A DNA stretch of 43,816 bases from a virus. Position numbers and translations under genes: made by a program. The stretch lies in the IMG/VR virus record IMGVR_UViG_3300022744_000009, positions 1 through 43,816 of that record; one strand, written 5' to 3'. Positions within the stretch are counted from its first letter, which is position 1, and each line of letters begins with the position of its first letter. Below are positions 33,591-41,331 of the stretch, one piece after another. A model generated the notes under the pieces. That model made no database searches and was not told where the DNA came from. It worked only from the letters and a program-made list of their open reading frames with translations.

Positions 33591-34001
33591 TTAAATATCC
33601 TGCAATGTGATGGTTGCTGAGGGGTGAAGGTGCTTTGTCAGATAAAATGTTAGCACACTATTGGAACGGGAATGGGTGACAATGCAATGATAGGGAGCAA
33701 TCTCTAGTTTATAGCCAACGTCCAGCCACTTCTCTTTAATTACAGCTTTGAGAATTCGAGCGTGCAGGACTCTATTGGCAGTAATGCTTGCCTTGCCTTC
33801 TCGTTTAAGTTTTTCCCAGATAGGCTGATACAGGCGCATTGTTGGATGCATGCTGGTGGAGTGCATGCAGGGAGAAATAGAGTGCCTCACCCTGTACAAG
33901 CTCAGGTGTTCCATTCCCTTGTGAACTTCCCATGAAGGGACAAAGGAAAACTCTCGCACACACCGATGTAAGCGAGAGGGAGGATTGCGTCCGAGGCACA
34001 T
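33591..34001 (-). CDS. Basic His/Arg-rich protein of unknown function
   Basis: 136 residues from ATG 34001, chosen because GAACAATCATG matches the start pattern of other left-arm genes; an ATG 12 bases upstream is the alternative. Basic throughout, with Cys and His scattered (RLHRCVREFSFVPSWEVHKG). The second half is more regular: QPIWEKLKREGKASITANRV, LHARILKAVIKEKWLDVGYK, then strands. Possibly nucleic-acid binding. No family recognised. Confidence 0.58.
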   Translation of the reverse strand: MCLGRNPPSRLHRCVREFSFVPSWEVHKGMEHLSLYRVRHSISPCMHSTSMHPTMRLYQPIWEKLKREGKASITANRVLHARILKAVIKEKWLDVGYKLEIAPYHCIVTHSRSNSVLTFYLTKHLHPSATITLQDI

Positions 34002-34095
34002 GATTGTTCTCATTGCGTGGTAGCAGAAAGGACAATCATGTAACAGAGCGTGGACAGTTTTACATCATGTCCAGGATGTTCTCTATCTTCTTACG

Positions 34096-34125
34096 TCCTG
34101 CCTATGTGGGCGTGCATTGGCAGGA
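34096..34125 (-). terminator. Stem-loop after the 34136-34741 gene
   Basis: TCCTGCC (34096-34102) pairs with GGCAGGA (34119-34125), with an additional ATG/CAT pairing inside after one mismatch. It lies about 10 bases beyond the stop of the leftward gene. There is no T run on the - strand, so it is more likely an mRNA 3'-end stabiliser or a weak terminator. Confidence 0.5.
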
Positions 34126-34135
34126 GATGGGAAGA

Positions 34136-34741
34136 TCAGAGATTTTCCGCCAGGATCAGCGGCTCTTCAGCCGACAGATAGGTATCCAGGCGACGCAGCA
34201 GCAGTTCCAGCACGTCTTGGAATTGTTCCGCATTCGGAGTTTCCATGTACAGTGCCAACTGTTCTTGCAGCTTCTTCAGCAGCGGCTTGTTCGTCTTGAT
34301 TTGCACGAACTTCTTCACGTAGATCTGGCAAGCCAGGCCAACCTGCTCAGGAGTCTTACCAGCAACACTCGGCATGACATTGCTGTAATCCGTGACAAAT
34401 GCTTCCCACTGTTCCGCACTGATGGTAGCGCGTTCAGCCTTCGGCATGTTGGCGATGGCTTCCCAATACAGGGATGCAATCGGGAAGTTCTCTTGATTGA
34501 TCTTCTCATCATTGCCAACAATGTCACTGGCAACACTCTTGACAGTTGCATAGATTGCATCCTGCAGGAGTTCCAGTTGCTTGCCGCCAGCCTTCAGGAT
34601 TTCCACAATACCTTCAACAGAAGGAACGGGAAGCTTCAGTTCGACAGTCTGGCGTTTGTTCCCGAGACGATCTTTTTTAAACCTGAACGTGAAAGTTTGC
34701 GTATCGACAAGAGTATTGCTGTTCACAGAGATTTCGCTCAT
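34136..34741 (-). CDS. Strongly promoted early protein of unknown function
   Basis: 201 residues with AGGAAATACC ribosome site, its own sigma70-like promoter (34818-34846) and a 5'-leader hairpin, implying high expression. The sequence starts with beta strands (LVDTQTFTFRFKKDRLGNKR, then QTVELKLPVPSVEGIVEILK). Long helices follow (GGKQLELLQDAIYATVKSVA; PEQVGLACQIYVKKFVQIKT) and it ends acidic. It has no cysteine-rich or nuclease motif. Possible roles are a DNA-coating protein or a host-takeover factor. Function unknown. Confidence 0.78.
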   Translation of the reverse strand: MSEISVNSNTLVDTQTFTFRFKKDRLGNKRQTVELKLPVPSVEGIVEILKAGGKQLELLQDAIYATVKSVASDIVGNDEKINQENFPIASLYWEAIANMPKAERATISAEQWEAFVTDYSNVMPSVAGKTPEQVGLACQIYVKKFVQIKTNKPLLKKLQEQLALYMETPNAEQFQDVLELLLRRLDTYLSAEEPLILAENL

Positions 34742-34772
34742 GGTATTTCCTATTGGGGAGAGGGAGAATAAT

Positions 34773-34801
34773 GTTCCTGCTTAGTTAGCTGGTGCAGGAA
34801 C
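34773..34801 (-). promoter_or_regulatory. 5'-leader hairpin
   Basis: GTTCCTGC and GCAGGAAC form a perfect 8-bp stem with a 13-base loop. The stem starts about 10 bases after the predicted start of transcription and ends about 30 bases before the start codon of the gene at 34741. It is likely an RNA stabiliser or a regulatory leader element. Confidence 0.65.
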
Positions 34802-34817
34802 GTGAACCAGTGCATGC

Positions 34818-34846
34818 ATGATAGCGGGTGGGGGATAGCGTGTCAA
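34818..34846 (-). promoter_or_regulatory. Sigma70-like promoter
   Basis: On the - strand TTGACA (34846-34841), a 17-base spacer, then TATCAT (34823-34818). The -35 is perfect and the -10 matches 5 of 6. Transcription would start near 34811 and drive the gene at 34741. The -35 core with flanking C/G runs is shared with the promoter at 41284-41312. Confidence 0.85.
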
Positions 34847-35064
34847 CCCCCCTCGGGGCTGTTAGTAGGAACAGGATCCTTAAGTTTCAGAGTTGCTCCA
34901 AGGTAATCTTGAAGTGCATACTTACGATCGAGACGTTCAGTGATGGATGCAGGTGCATTCATCCATTCAATTGCTTGTGCAAATGTTGCTTCATGGATTG
35001 GAATGATGAATGATACGTTCGGAGTGATGGAAGATTGCAGAGTGATGGTTGATAGGATGGGCAT
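34843..35064 (-). CDS. Small protein of unknown function
   Basis: 73 residues with AAGGAAAGTAATCATG start. It begins with strands MPILSTITLQSSITPNVSFI, then a helix FAQAIEWMNAPASITERLD and a short acidic/Pro tail. Its 3' end overlaps the -35 element of the following promoter by four bases. No family recognised. Confidence 0.68.
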   Translation of the reverse strand: MPILSTITLQSSITPNVSFIIPIHEATFAQAIEWMNAPASITERLDRKYALQDYLGATLKLKDPVPTNSPEGG

Positions 35065-35085
35065 GATTACTTTCCTTTGCTTGCG

Positions 35086-36837
35086 TTAAATGAGGGAGGG
35101 AGTGGAACGAAAGGGAATATCTCGTCCCTTGAAGAATTCAGCCTTCTCAGCAAGAGTATTACCAATAACTTTCTGGCTGTTGATTCCTTTCGTGAAGCTA
35201 TCTGGCTCACAGATTACGTACAATTCTTCCTTTGCACGAGTGACTGCAGTATATAGGAGTTCCCGTTGCAGCATCTTATTGTGTGATTGATGTAGACAGA
35301 GGAATACCTTACGCCACTCCGAACCTTGTGATTTATGCACAGTTAGTGCATACGCCATGAGTAGGGAGTTCACTTCACCTGCTGCACTGATTGATACTTC
35401 CTCATCACTGTCATTCATTTTCAGGGTGATGATATGTGAGGAGGAACGAACACGATCTTCCTTGTCGGATGTAAGGGCTACTTGCGCAAGAAGGAAATCC
35501 GCTTCATCATCCGTTGCTGCTTCAATCTCGTGGTCTGCTTTGCCTCCAGGAACATCATTTGCAGAATCGTATCCCCAGTAATCGAGTGTGGCACTAGCGG
35601 GAATTGGCTGCGCTCCGAAATAAGCAGGATTCTTTTCGATGGAGATGACTGTTGCATCCTCTTTTTCATAGAGTACCTTTTCACCTTCACTGAGATAGAT
35701 GCGATTGAATCCTGCAATGATCTGATGTGTGATTCGCTTTTCCCGACGTGCAATGTGGTTTGCAATCAGTTTGTTTAGCTCATCAGTGCCGCATGCTTTG
35801 TTGTATGGAATCAGGATGATATCCTCTTCCGGGGAATATGCACCCTTATCGCATGCTGCTGCAAAGAAGGAACCTAGCGTCATGAGTGCATCAAGATCAC
35901 TGATGCGTTTCTTCCAGGGATGGATGGTTAGCTTTCCTGCGTGCTTCCATTCAGGGTATTGCGTTGCAGGAATGGGGTTGCCAGAGAGGATGCGGTGTGC
36001 AAGTGCAATGATGGGAGATTCAAGAGCTTGACGATACACTTCTGTAAGTTCGACTACGGGAAGGGATGTAAGTTTGAATCCGAGAATGGCAGGTCCAAAT
36101 ACTGGAGGAAGCTGCTGAATATCTCCAAGGTAGATGATCTGTGGATTATGGGGACATGCTTCCATAACTTGTGCATGCAAATCCGTGCCAATCATGGATG
36201 CTTCCTCAAAGATGATTGTCTTGATTGAGGGAGGCAAGGGATTGGCTGCATTACGGGTTGCTTCAAATCGCATGGTGGTGCGATCCTTACCTGTTTCTGG
36301 ATCAGTTACTTCGTAATAGACAGGTTGGTATTCCAGAAGCTTATGGATGGTGATGCAATTACCCTGTAGTTCGGATGAGACGTTGCGTCGAATGTTGGAT
36401 ACTGCACGACGGGTGTATGCACAAATGACGATGCCAGGAGTTCCTGAGGCAAGATGCTTATGGCCTGCGGATGCAAGAGTTCCTGCATGTCCGGATGAAA
36501 TGAGTGCGAGGGTAACTGCTTTCTGGCAAGTAGTTTTACCTGTACCTGCTGCACCGATTAGGACGCAATCACGACCAGATGCAGCGAGAGTGACGAATTC
36601 AAGCTGCTTTGCATTCAGAGTGATTAGGTTACCGTAGCGATCATAGATTTGTGATGCTTCAGTAATGCGATCTTCCTGAATTGTGGTGGTTTCCCTGGTT
36701 GTGGTAGTTACGGCTGCATGAATGGGAGTGGGAGTGGTGGTAGGGACGGGAACTACGGGTATTGATGCCGCTTCGCCGCGCTTTTCTCGCAATTGCTGAA
36801 GGAGGGAAGCTAAGCGGGAAGAATCTATTGTTGCCAT
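35086..36837 (-). CDS. SF1 helicase, RecD/Dda-like
   Basis: 583 residues. Walker A VLIGAAGTGKTT (92-103), motif II IFEEAS (209-214), motif III YLGDIQQLPPV (236-246) and TEVYRQ (265-270) identify superfamily 1B. C-terminal YALTVHKSQGSEWRKV is motif V with the SH3-like region and LLYTAVTRAKEELYV is motif VI. The N-terminal 60 residues are Thr/Pro-rich linker. The enzyme probably unwinds forks or recombination intermediates 5'-3', like T4 Dda or RecD2. A promoter-like TTGACA/TATAAA pair lies just upstream. Length is normal for the group. Confidence 0.93.
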   Translation of the reverse strand: MATIDSSRLASLLQQLREKRGEAASIPVVPVPTTTPTPIHAAVTTTTRETTTIQEDRITEASQIYDRYGNLITLNAKQLEFVTLAASGRDCVLIGAAGTGKTTCQKAVTLALISSGHAGTLASAGHKHLASGTPGIVICAYTRRAVSNIRRNVSSELQGNCITIHKLLEYQPVYYEVTDPETGKDRTTMRFEATRNAANPLPPSIKTIIFEEASMIGTDLHAQVMEACPHNPQIIYLGDIQQLPPVFGPAILGFKLTSLPVVELTEVYRQALESPIIALAHRILSGNPIPATQYPEWKHAGKLTIHPWKKRISDLDALMTLGSFFAAACDKGAYSPEEDIILIPYNKACGTDELNKLIANHIARREKRITHQIIAGFNRIYLSEGEKVLYEKEDATVISIEKNPAYFGAQPIPASATLDYWGYDSANDVPGGKADHEIEAATDDEADFLLAQVALTSDKEDRVRSSSHIITLKMNDSDEEVSISAAGEVNSLLMAYALTVHKSQGSEWRKVFLCLHQSHNKMLQRELLYTAVTRAKEELYVICEPDSFTKGINSQKVIGNTLAEKAEFFKGRDIPFRSTPSLI

Positions 36838-36846
36838 GATTATGTG

Positions 36847-37410
36847 TTACCTGCAATTGGGTGGGATAAGATCCGAGATGAAAGAAGGAACGGGACGCCC
36901 TTTATAGCTCATGTGAACGCCGCTGTCAAGGGGCCATCGGGTTGCTTTTCTGCGATAGAATTCCTGGTATCGCTGAATTGTTGTCATGTTCAGACGATGG
37001 GAAATGGTTGCAGGGCCACAAAATACGTGGGGCGTGTGTTGGGATGATGTAGTGTATGGATTGATTTCGAGAAGGAAATCCTGAATTGCACGAATGACAG
37101 GAATGGATGAATGCTCACCACAATTTGCAACGGATTCTCGAACATCCTGCAGGGCAAGGGCTAGTTCACATAGCCATAGCATGTTGTTATTTGCTTGCTG
37201 TGTCCAGACAGTGCATGGGTGCTTGACGTATGCAGGTTTGTAGAGAAGATGTTGCAGGGAGGATGCTGCAGGGAAGATTGATGGGGGAAAACGAATGTGC
37301 ATTGCAGTGGAAAGCATTTGCGCAGATTCAAGAATCATCTTTTGCATGTGCTGATCGCAATGCATTGCTGCACAAATGGATGGAGAATCATGTAGATAGA
37401 AGATGTTCAT
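36847..37410 (-). CDS. Conserved phage protein, pyrimidine-dimer-glycosylase-like pattern
   Basis: 187 residues. MNIFYLHDSPSICAAMHCDQ, then HMQKMILESAQMLSTAMH and later VKHPCTVWTQQANNNMLWLC match a family common in large and medium phages. Its members begin with 'M-IFYLD-D----A---CD-H--KMILE-AQ-L--A' and are often annotated as hypothetical or pyrimidine-dimer DNA glycosylase-related. The C-terminal YQEFYRRKATRWPLDSGVHM also fits the usual 'YR-YY--K' region. Biochemical activity is unproven. Its 3' end contains a promoter-like sequence for the helicase gene. Confidence 0.75.
   Translation of the reverse strand: MNIFYLHDSPSICAAMHCDQHMQKMILESAQMLSTAMHIRFPPSIFPAASSLQHLLYKPAYVKHPCTVWTQQANNNMLWLCELALALQDVRESVANCGEHSSIPVIRAIQDFLLEINPYTTSSQHTPHVFCGPATISHRLNMTTIQRYQEFYRRKATRWPLDSGVHMSYKGRPVPSFISDLIPPNCR
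36901..36929 (-). promoter_or_regulatory. Sigma70-like promoter inside a coding region
   Basis: On the - strand TTGACA (36929-36924), a 17-base spacer, TATAAA (36906-36901). Transcription would begin near 36894 and drive the helicase at 36837. It lies in the last codons of the upstream gene, so the match could be partly due to coding (Leu-Asp-Ser), but both boxes and the spacing are near-consensus. Confidence 0.65.
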
Positions 37411-37763
37411 GAGGCATCCTTGGGAAGCATGGAACGTTCAGAACGCGCATCAATATGCTGATGGGCTAGTGTGCGTGCAGGTGTTAGGAGCACGTATCCG
37501 TATGGAATCTCAGGCAGTTTACGGAAGGAAAGCAGGACAACTTTGCATCGGGTGAGTTCTGCATGCGTGCAATTGTGATAGATGCGAAGATATGTGATGC
37601 CTTCTCGAATGATTGGTGCTTTCTCACCCCATGTGCTAAATAGATATGTTGGATTCCAATGGAGCAGGTAATGATTGGACAGCTTGTGGTGCAATGGCTT
37701 GGGGATTACCCAGGATTGCGTGATGTGATGATAAATGCTGGTGGGAGTGTGCGGATTGTGCAT
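37407..37763 (-). CDS. Unknown His/Leu/Thr-rich protein
   Basis: 118 residues, four-base overlap with the next gene (ATGA). Contains HITQSWVIPKPLHHKLSNHY, ITYLRIYHNCTHAELTRCKV and PYGYVLLTPARTLAHQHIDA, suggesting alternating strands with several His. GCAATCATG start. No family recognised. Confidence 0.62.
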   Translation of the reverse strand: MHNPHTPTSIYHHITQSWVIPKPLHHKLSNHYLLHWNPTYLFSTWGEKAPIIREGITYLRIYHNCTHAELTRCKVVLLSFRKLPEIPYGYVLLTPARTLAHQHIDARSERSMLPKDAS

Positions 37764-37775
37764 GATTGCCCCTGA

Positions 37776-38813
37776 TTAGATGCTGGAATCATCACTGGCA
37801 GGAACAGGGCCATCAGGATTATCTGAGGAGCCATATTTCTGTGCAATGTTCCATCGCATCATTGCACGAATGAATGCGAATTGCGATGGGTACTGCTCAC
37901 GGGTAGGCTTAGCAGATGGCGCACTATCAATTAGTGCAGTGAGATTCGCTGATTCCGCAGTTTGTTGGGAAGATAGGATACGGTATGTGGAATGAATATC
38001 AGGATCACCCAGATCAAGGAATGTTTTCTTGCGCTCTGATGCACCCTTCAGGATGCTAAATAGGGCATGAGAGAAGATTGATCCTGCATCAATGTTATCA
38101 AAGCAATGATCCCGCAGTTCCTGTAGATCAGCATCTGGAATGCTGAAGATATAATCATCCTTTGTGCAACGAATGATGATCTCTTTCCAGAATTCTGCGC
38201 ATGTGATTTGCGTATGCAGGGAATTACCGAATGGACTGGAGACTAGGAAGGTAGGGAAAGATCCTGCGGATGCAGCCCATTCTGCAAGTGCATGTGCATA
38301 TTCTGATGGCTTGCGATGGGGAGACTTGATTAGACGAGCAAGAGCGTTTTCCCGACGAATGATGATTGCGCTTTCGTGGGCAGATCGGTAGCCACTTTTG
38401 AATTCATCGTAGCGATCATGCCAATTCTGGATCCAGTATTTGACATTTGCAAGGTAGCGAGTATCCGGAGAGACTGCGTAGTGGGGGAAGACTTCTTCGT
38501 AATTGGGAACGGTGGGAAGTTTGATTACAGTACGGAGAAGGTGTTCCATGTTGTTTGCAACAATGGAATCCGTATCAGGAGAGCGCATTACAGGAATGCG
38601 CCATTCGATTAGATCGGTGGAATTGAGGAGGGCAAGGAAAAGAAGATAGGAATCCGTGGGAGTTAAGCCACCCTCTGCCCATTTACCCGTCATTGCAAGC
38701 AAGCGTTTCTGGGGAAGGGAAAAGATAGGATGGGCTATCTCACGGGATGTGAATGATCCTGGGATATGATCGCAGGAAAATTCAATGGAGGACATTGCGC
38801 ATAGGATCTTCAT
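37776..38813 (-). CDS. Unknown 345-residue early protein
   Basis: Predicted mixed helical protein. It includes FSLPQKRLLAMTGKWAEGG, LTPTDSYLLFLALLNSTDLI, YLANVKYWIQNWHDRYDEFK and a long helix with HESAIIIRRENALARLIKSP. No Walker, nuclease or zinc motif is visible. Start at ATG 38813; ATG 38795 (MSSIEFSCD) is an alternative. It may be a replication organiser given its position above the helicase, but this is only context. Confidence 0.68.
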   Translation of the reverse strand: MKILCAMSSIEFSCDHIPGSFTSREIAHPIFSLPQKRLLAMTGKWAEGGLTPTDSYLLFLALLNSTDLIEWRIPVMRSPDTDSIVANNMEHLLRTVIKLPTVPNYEEVFPHYAVSPDTRYLANVKYWIQNWHDRYDEFKSGYRSAHESAIIIRRENALARLIKSPHRKPSEYAHALAEWAASAGSFPTFLVSSPFGNSLHTQITCAEFWKEIIIRCTKDDYIFSIPDADLQELRDHCFDNIDAGSIFSHALFSILKGASERKKTFLDLGDPDIHSTYRILSSQQTAESANLTALIDSAPSAKPTREQYPSQFAFIRAMMRWNIAQKYGSSDNPDGPVPASDDSSI

Positions 38814-38836
38814 GATGTTTGCTTTTGGTGAATGGA

Positions 38837-39244
38837 TTAGCGGTTGGTAGAATCAAGAGAGTTAGGAACAGTCATTCCACGATTACGCATGTATGCAGTG
38901 ATTGTTTCTGCATTCCAGCGCTTACGTCCAGGAAGTGGCAAAGGTGAAGGGAATGCACCGGATTTTGTCCAATTCTCGATGGTTGCAACACATACACCCA
39001 TGATTGCTGCAACCTCTTTGCTATTGAGTGTTGCAGCAGTTTGTATTGCACTGAGTTGTTTATTTCTTTCTTCATCCATGCGACGCTGAACATCACTGGA
39101 TGCCGTGGCTTTCCGTGCTACGGAATGTCGAGAAATTACCTGATAGCCCTGACGCTGAAGGAATGCGATTGCAATGCGAATCTTTTCCTCAGTGGTTTTC
39201 TTTGCAGGGACGTTTACAGGATTGGATTGGGTAGAATCAGTCAT
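38837..39244 (-). CDS. AlpA/MerR-like helix-turn-helix protein
   Basis: 135 residues. The C-terminal half carries TLNSKEVAAIMGVCVATIEN then WTKSGAFPSPLPLPGRKRWN and AETITAYM. This is the winged helix-turn-helix of AlpA, excisionase and helix_turn_helix_17 proteins (recognition helix plus 'P-P----GR-R-W' wing). A Lys/Arg-rich linker and a short helical N-terminus precede it. With no integrase present it is more likely a transcriptional regulator of the left arm than an excisionase. Confidence 0.8.
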   Translation of the reverse strand: MTDSTQSNPVNVPAKKTTEEKIRIAIAFLQRQGYQVISRHSVARKATASSDVQRRMDEERNKQLSAIQTAATLNSKEVAAIMGVCVATIENWTKSGAFPSPLPLPGRKRWNAETITAYMRNRGMTVPNSLDSTNR

Positions 39245-39274
39245 GATGATTACGATGTGATGGTAGTGATGGGG

Positions 39275-39649
39275 TTAGGAACGAGATGAGAGCAACCAGG
39301 ATTCGTATTCCGATTCCTGAACTGGGTCCATCATGCTATTTTCATAGCGATATTGATTAATGATCTCCATTTGTGGTGGCGTGATCCTTTCAGGGTTAGT
39401 GCACCAGAGTGCAAAGAGTTCCTGGGGTGATTGTTGCGGGGTTGTAGGAACTGCTAAGCCAAGGCGATCTTCCATTGTCGGTGAAAGGGTGAGTTGCGGT
39501 TGCATGATGCCATGCGTGATCTTTAGGGAGAATGATTCAAGATAGCGAAGAAGAGGGATGGAAGTTGTGGGGGCTGCTTTCATGCATCGGATTATTTCCT
39601 GTAGTTCACGTGGGGAGAAATAGGGACGAAATTTGTGGGATGGATTCAT
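39275..39649 (-). CDS. Unknown early protein
   Basis: 124 residues from ATG 39649 (GCAATCATG start). The frame is open further to a TTG that would overlap the upstream gene. It contains FSPRELQEIIRCMKAAPTTS and IPLLRYLESFSLKITHGIM, then a Thr/Pro-rich stretch and ITPPQMEIINQYRYENSMMD. Helical; no known motif. Confidence 0.6.
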   Translation of the reverse strand: MNPSHKFRPYFSPRELQEIIRCMKAAPTTSIPLLRYLESFSLKITHGIMQPQLTLSPTMEDRLGLAVPTTPQQSPQELFALWCTNPERITPPQMEIINQYRYENSMMDPVQESEYESWLLSSRS

Positions 39650-39741
39650 GATTGCATGAATGTGGATTGATATGTGAGAACAGGAAAAGCGAAGGATGCA
39701 TAGAGCACCGCTTCGCTTAGTTTCCAGAGGGGTGGGATGGA

Positions 39742-39966
39742 TTAGATTGATCGCATGATTGATGCTGGCCAATCCGGGTGATTATGCGTTGCATTCCTAT
39801 CACGAAATGCGCAGAGAATTGCATAATCAGAGGAGGATACAGGGACGTGATAGTATGTTGATAAGAATTCTTGTTGCTGGAAGGATAAGGAATTGTACCA
39901 GGAGAGTGCTAGGGAGTATTCTCCTGATGCCATGGATGGGTGATTAGATGGAAGAGAATGGATCAT
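39742..39966 (-). CDS. Small unknown protein
   Basis: 74 residues, Ser/His/aromatic-rich: MASGEYSLALSWYNSLSFQQ then EFLSTYYHVPVSSSDYAILC. No clear ribosome site, and the start at 39966 could be the internal ATG at residue 12. No known family. Confidence 0.5.
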   Translation of the reverse strand: MIHSLPSNHPSMASGEYSLALSWYNSLSFQQQEFLSTYYHVPVSSSDYAILCAFRDRNATHNHPDWPASIMRSI

Positions 39967-39990
39967 GATGCATTAACGGGATGGATGGAA

Positions 39991-40101
39991 TTACCAGACA
40001 ATCACGGTTGCAATGGTTGCAATGATTGCAATGATTGTGACGATGTAGCAAAGCCAGAACCAGAATGCAAAGCTACGGGGTTGATTGTTGCGATTGTGCA
40101 T
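39991..40101 (-). CDS. 36-residue single-span membrane peptide
   Basis: MHNRNNQPRSFAFWFWLCYI followed by hydrophobic Ile/Ala/Thr/Val to the end. There is a polar, basic N-terminus and one long membrane helix. It has the GGGAGTAATCATCATG start shared with its upstream neighbours. The underlying DNA repeats CAATGATTG-like units. Such tiny membrane peptides in early arms often disable host functions; that role is inference. Confidence 0.6.
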   Translation of the reverse strand: MHNRNNQPRSFAFWFWLCYIVTIIAIIATIATVIVW

Positions 40102-40123
40102 GATGATTACTCCCGAATGATTT

Positions 40124-40360
40124 TCATGGAAAATCTTGTAGGTGATGTAAGGGCAAGCAAGATTTACAGATTGCAAACATCACGCCTACGTAATCACCAT
40201 CAAATTCTTTGGTGGTTGCATCATAGGTATGCCCATGTACTTTGAAAAAGTATCCAGTTTCTTGATTATCTGCATCGACTTTATTTTGATCGCACGCATT
40301 ACACCAGAATTTTTGGGGCTGGATGAATTTAGGGTTGCGAGGAACGAGATTGACAAGCAT
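40124..40360 (-). CDS. Putative zinc-ribbon protein
   Basis: 78 residues from ATG 40360 with GGGAGTAATCATG. Two CxxC pairs, WCNAC (about 20-24) and CKSC (about 67-70), flank a strand-rich middle (GYFFKVHGHTYDATTKEFDG). This is a likely zinc ribbon. It could bind nucleic acid or host protein. No specific family recognised. Confidence 0.68.
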   Translation of the reverse strand: MLVNLVPRNPKFIQPQKFWCNACDQNKVDADNQETGYFFKVHGHTYDATTKEFDGDYVGVMFAICKSCLPLHHLQDFP

Positions 40361-40362
40361 GA

Positions 40363-40584
40363 TTACTCCCGAATATGGGTAGGATAACGAACAGTGGAGC
40401 CATCCGCCATTTTCCACTCGCATTGCCATTTGCAAGTGCCACTGCCAGGAATACCGTGAGGAATCAGGGATGTTTCGATTGGAGAGAATTCAGCAAGCAA
40501 TTCAAACTCCATTAGACGTCGTGATTCTGCGGCAGCCAATTGCATAGCAGTGGTGGGGAATTGATTGCGAGACGGTTCGATCAT
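40363..40584 (-). CDS. Small unknown protein
   Basis: 73 residues, CGGAGTAATCATCATG start. A helix AMQLAAAESRRLMEFELLAE is followed by a beta-rich end with GSGTCKWQCEWKMADGSTVR. Two bases from the zinc-ribbon gene. No family recognised. Confidence 0.65.
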   Translation of the reverse strand: MIEPSRNQFPTTAMQLAAAESRRLMEFELLAEFSPIETSLIPHGIPGSGTCKWQCEWKMADGSTVRYPTHIRE

Positions 40585-40589
40585 GATGA

Positions 40590-41150
40590 TTACTCCGATT
40601 GATCGTTGGTAGCTGTGGAAGCGGTGGCAGGGATGGAATCACATGCAGCGAAGTGTGCATTGATTAGTGCAGCAAATGCCATGTACTGTGCATGTGCAGC
40701 AGAGTTGTTTGCATGAGTGGAATTGATTGCAGCAATGAATTCTTGGATAGAGCCACTGAAGCAACCAGTATTTACACGAATTCCGATGACTGAATCACGA
40801 TGTGCAGTGGTGTAGCGATTGGATGAAATTGCCGGTCCGACTGTCATGCAATCGTGAGTGCGTCTGATGATTGCATCGCCAGAAATGTATGCATTGCCAG
40901 AAATGCGTGCATTGCCAGAAATGATTGCATCGCCAGAAATGTATGCATTACCAGAAATGTATGCATTGCCATGAATGATTGCATTACCATGAATGATTGC
41001 ATCGCCAGAAATGTATGCATCGCCAGAAATGTATGCATTGCCAGAAATGCGTGCATTGCCAGAAATGTATGCATTATCATGAATGCTTGCATTATTATGA
41101 ATGCTTGCATTATTATGAATGCTTGCCTCCGACCCAATATATGTTGCCAT
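40590..41150 (-). CDS. Left-handed beta-helix hexapeptide-repeat protein
   Basis: 186 residues from ATG 41150 (GGAG upstream). Residues 9-92 are 14 consecutive hexads, from ASIHNN-type to AYISGN/AYISGD-type, the pattern of a left-handed beta-helix. The C-terminal part contains SVIGIRVNTGCFSGSIQEFI and AAINSTHANN, which resembles the 'G---GCF-G-L-EF---V---H' end found on other phage hexapeptide proteins. No acyltransferase catalytic His is evident. Its own promoter (41284-41312) and structured leader point to strong early expression. Function unknown; it may be a trimeric scaffold or inhibitor. Confidence 0.85.
   Translation of the reverse strand: MATYIGSEASIHNNASIHNNASIHDNAYISGNARISGNAYISGDAYISGDAIIHGNAIIHGNAYISGNAYISGDAIISGNARISGNAYISGDAIIRRTHDCMTVGPAISSNRYTTAHRDSVIGIRVNTGCFSGSIQEFIAAINSTHANNSAAHAQYMAFAALINAHFAACDSIPATASTATNDQSE
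40875..41126. repeat. 18-bp tandem repeats (14 units)
   Basis: Units of the form CCAGAAATG(T/C)(A/G)TGCATTG repeat head to tail in frame and encode the hexads of the beta-helix. Neighbouring units are often identical, which suggests recent expansion by slippage or recombination. Copy number probably varies between isolates. Confidence 0.95.
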
Positions 41151-41167
41151 GATATAGAATCTCCAGT

Positions 41168-41223
41168 TATCTATCCACGAATTGCAGGATTGCATTGCGC
41201 GGCATGCGCAGAATGGATAGATA
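41168..41223 (-). promoter_or_regulatory. 5'-leader stem-loop
   Basis: TATCTATCC (41168-41176) pairs with GGATAGATA (41215-41223), 9 bp. An inner TGCGC (41196-41200) pairs with GCGCA (41206-41210). It lies between the promoter at 41284-41312 and the start codon at 41150. Confidence 0.6.
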
Positions 41224-41283
41224 TGTAGGGACTGCTATTTGTAATGGGTATGTTTATGCAAAGAGGAGAAGGGAGAATGAAAC

Positions 41284-41312
41284 AGGGTAACGCATGCGGG
41301 GGAGCGTGTCAA
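41284..41312 (-). promoter_or_regulatory. Sigma70-like promoter for the beta-helix gene
   Basis: On the - strand TTGACA (41312-41307), a 17-base spacer and TACCCT (41289-41284). The -35 is perfect; the -10 is weak (3 of 6). The core GCGTGTCAA followed by a C run on the + strand is shared with the promoter at 34818-34846, which supports function and suggests a common activator or repressor site. Confidence 0.62.
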
Positions 41313-41331
41313 GCCCCCCCCCATTGCGTGA

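Noticed and set aside
38760-38813. Similar N-termini MSSIEFSCD (38795) and MSSTEFSLD (nuclease, 32522) as a shared peptide signal
   Set aside because: Only about seven residues match, the first depends on an alternative start, and no further similarity follows.
40875-41126. CRISPR array
   Set aside because: The 18-bp units are contiguous with no spacers and encode protein hexads.
40854-41228. + strand frame of 124 codons (CIARNV-type repeats) over the 18-bp repeats
   Set aside because: Because the repeat unit is a multiple of three and stop-free, the opposite strand is open automatically. It lacks a ribosome site and opposes the promoter.
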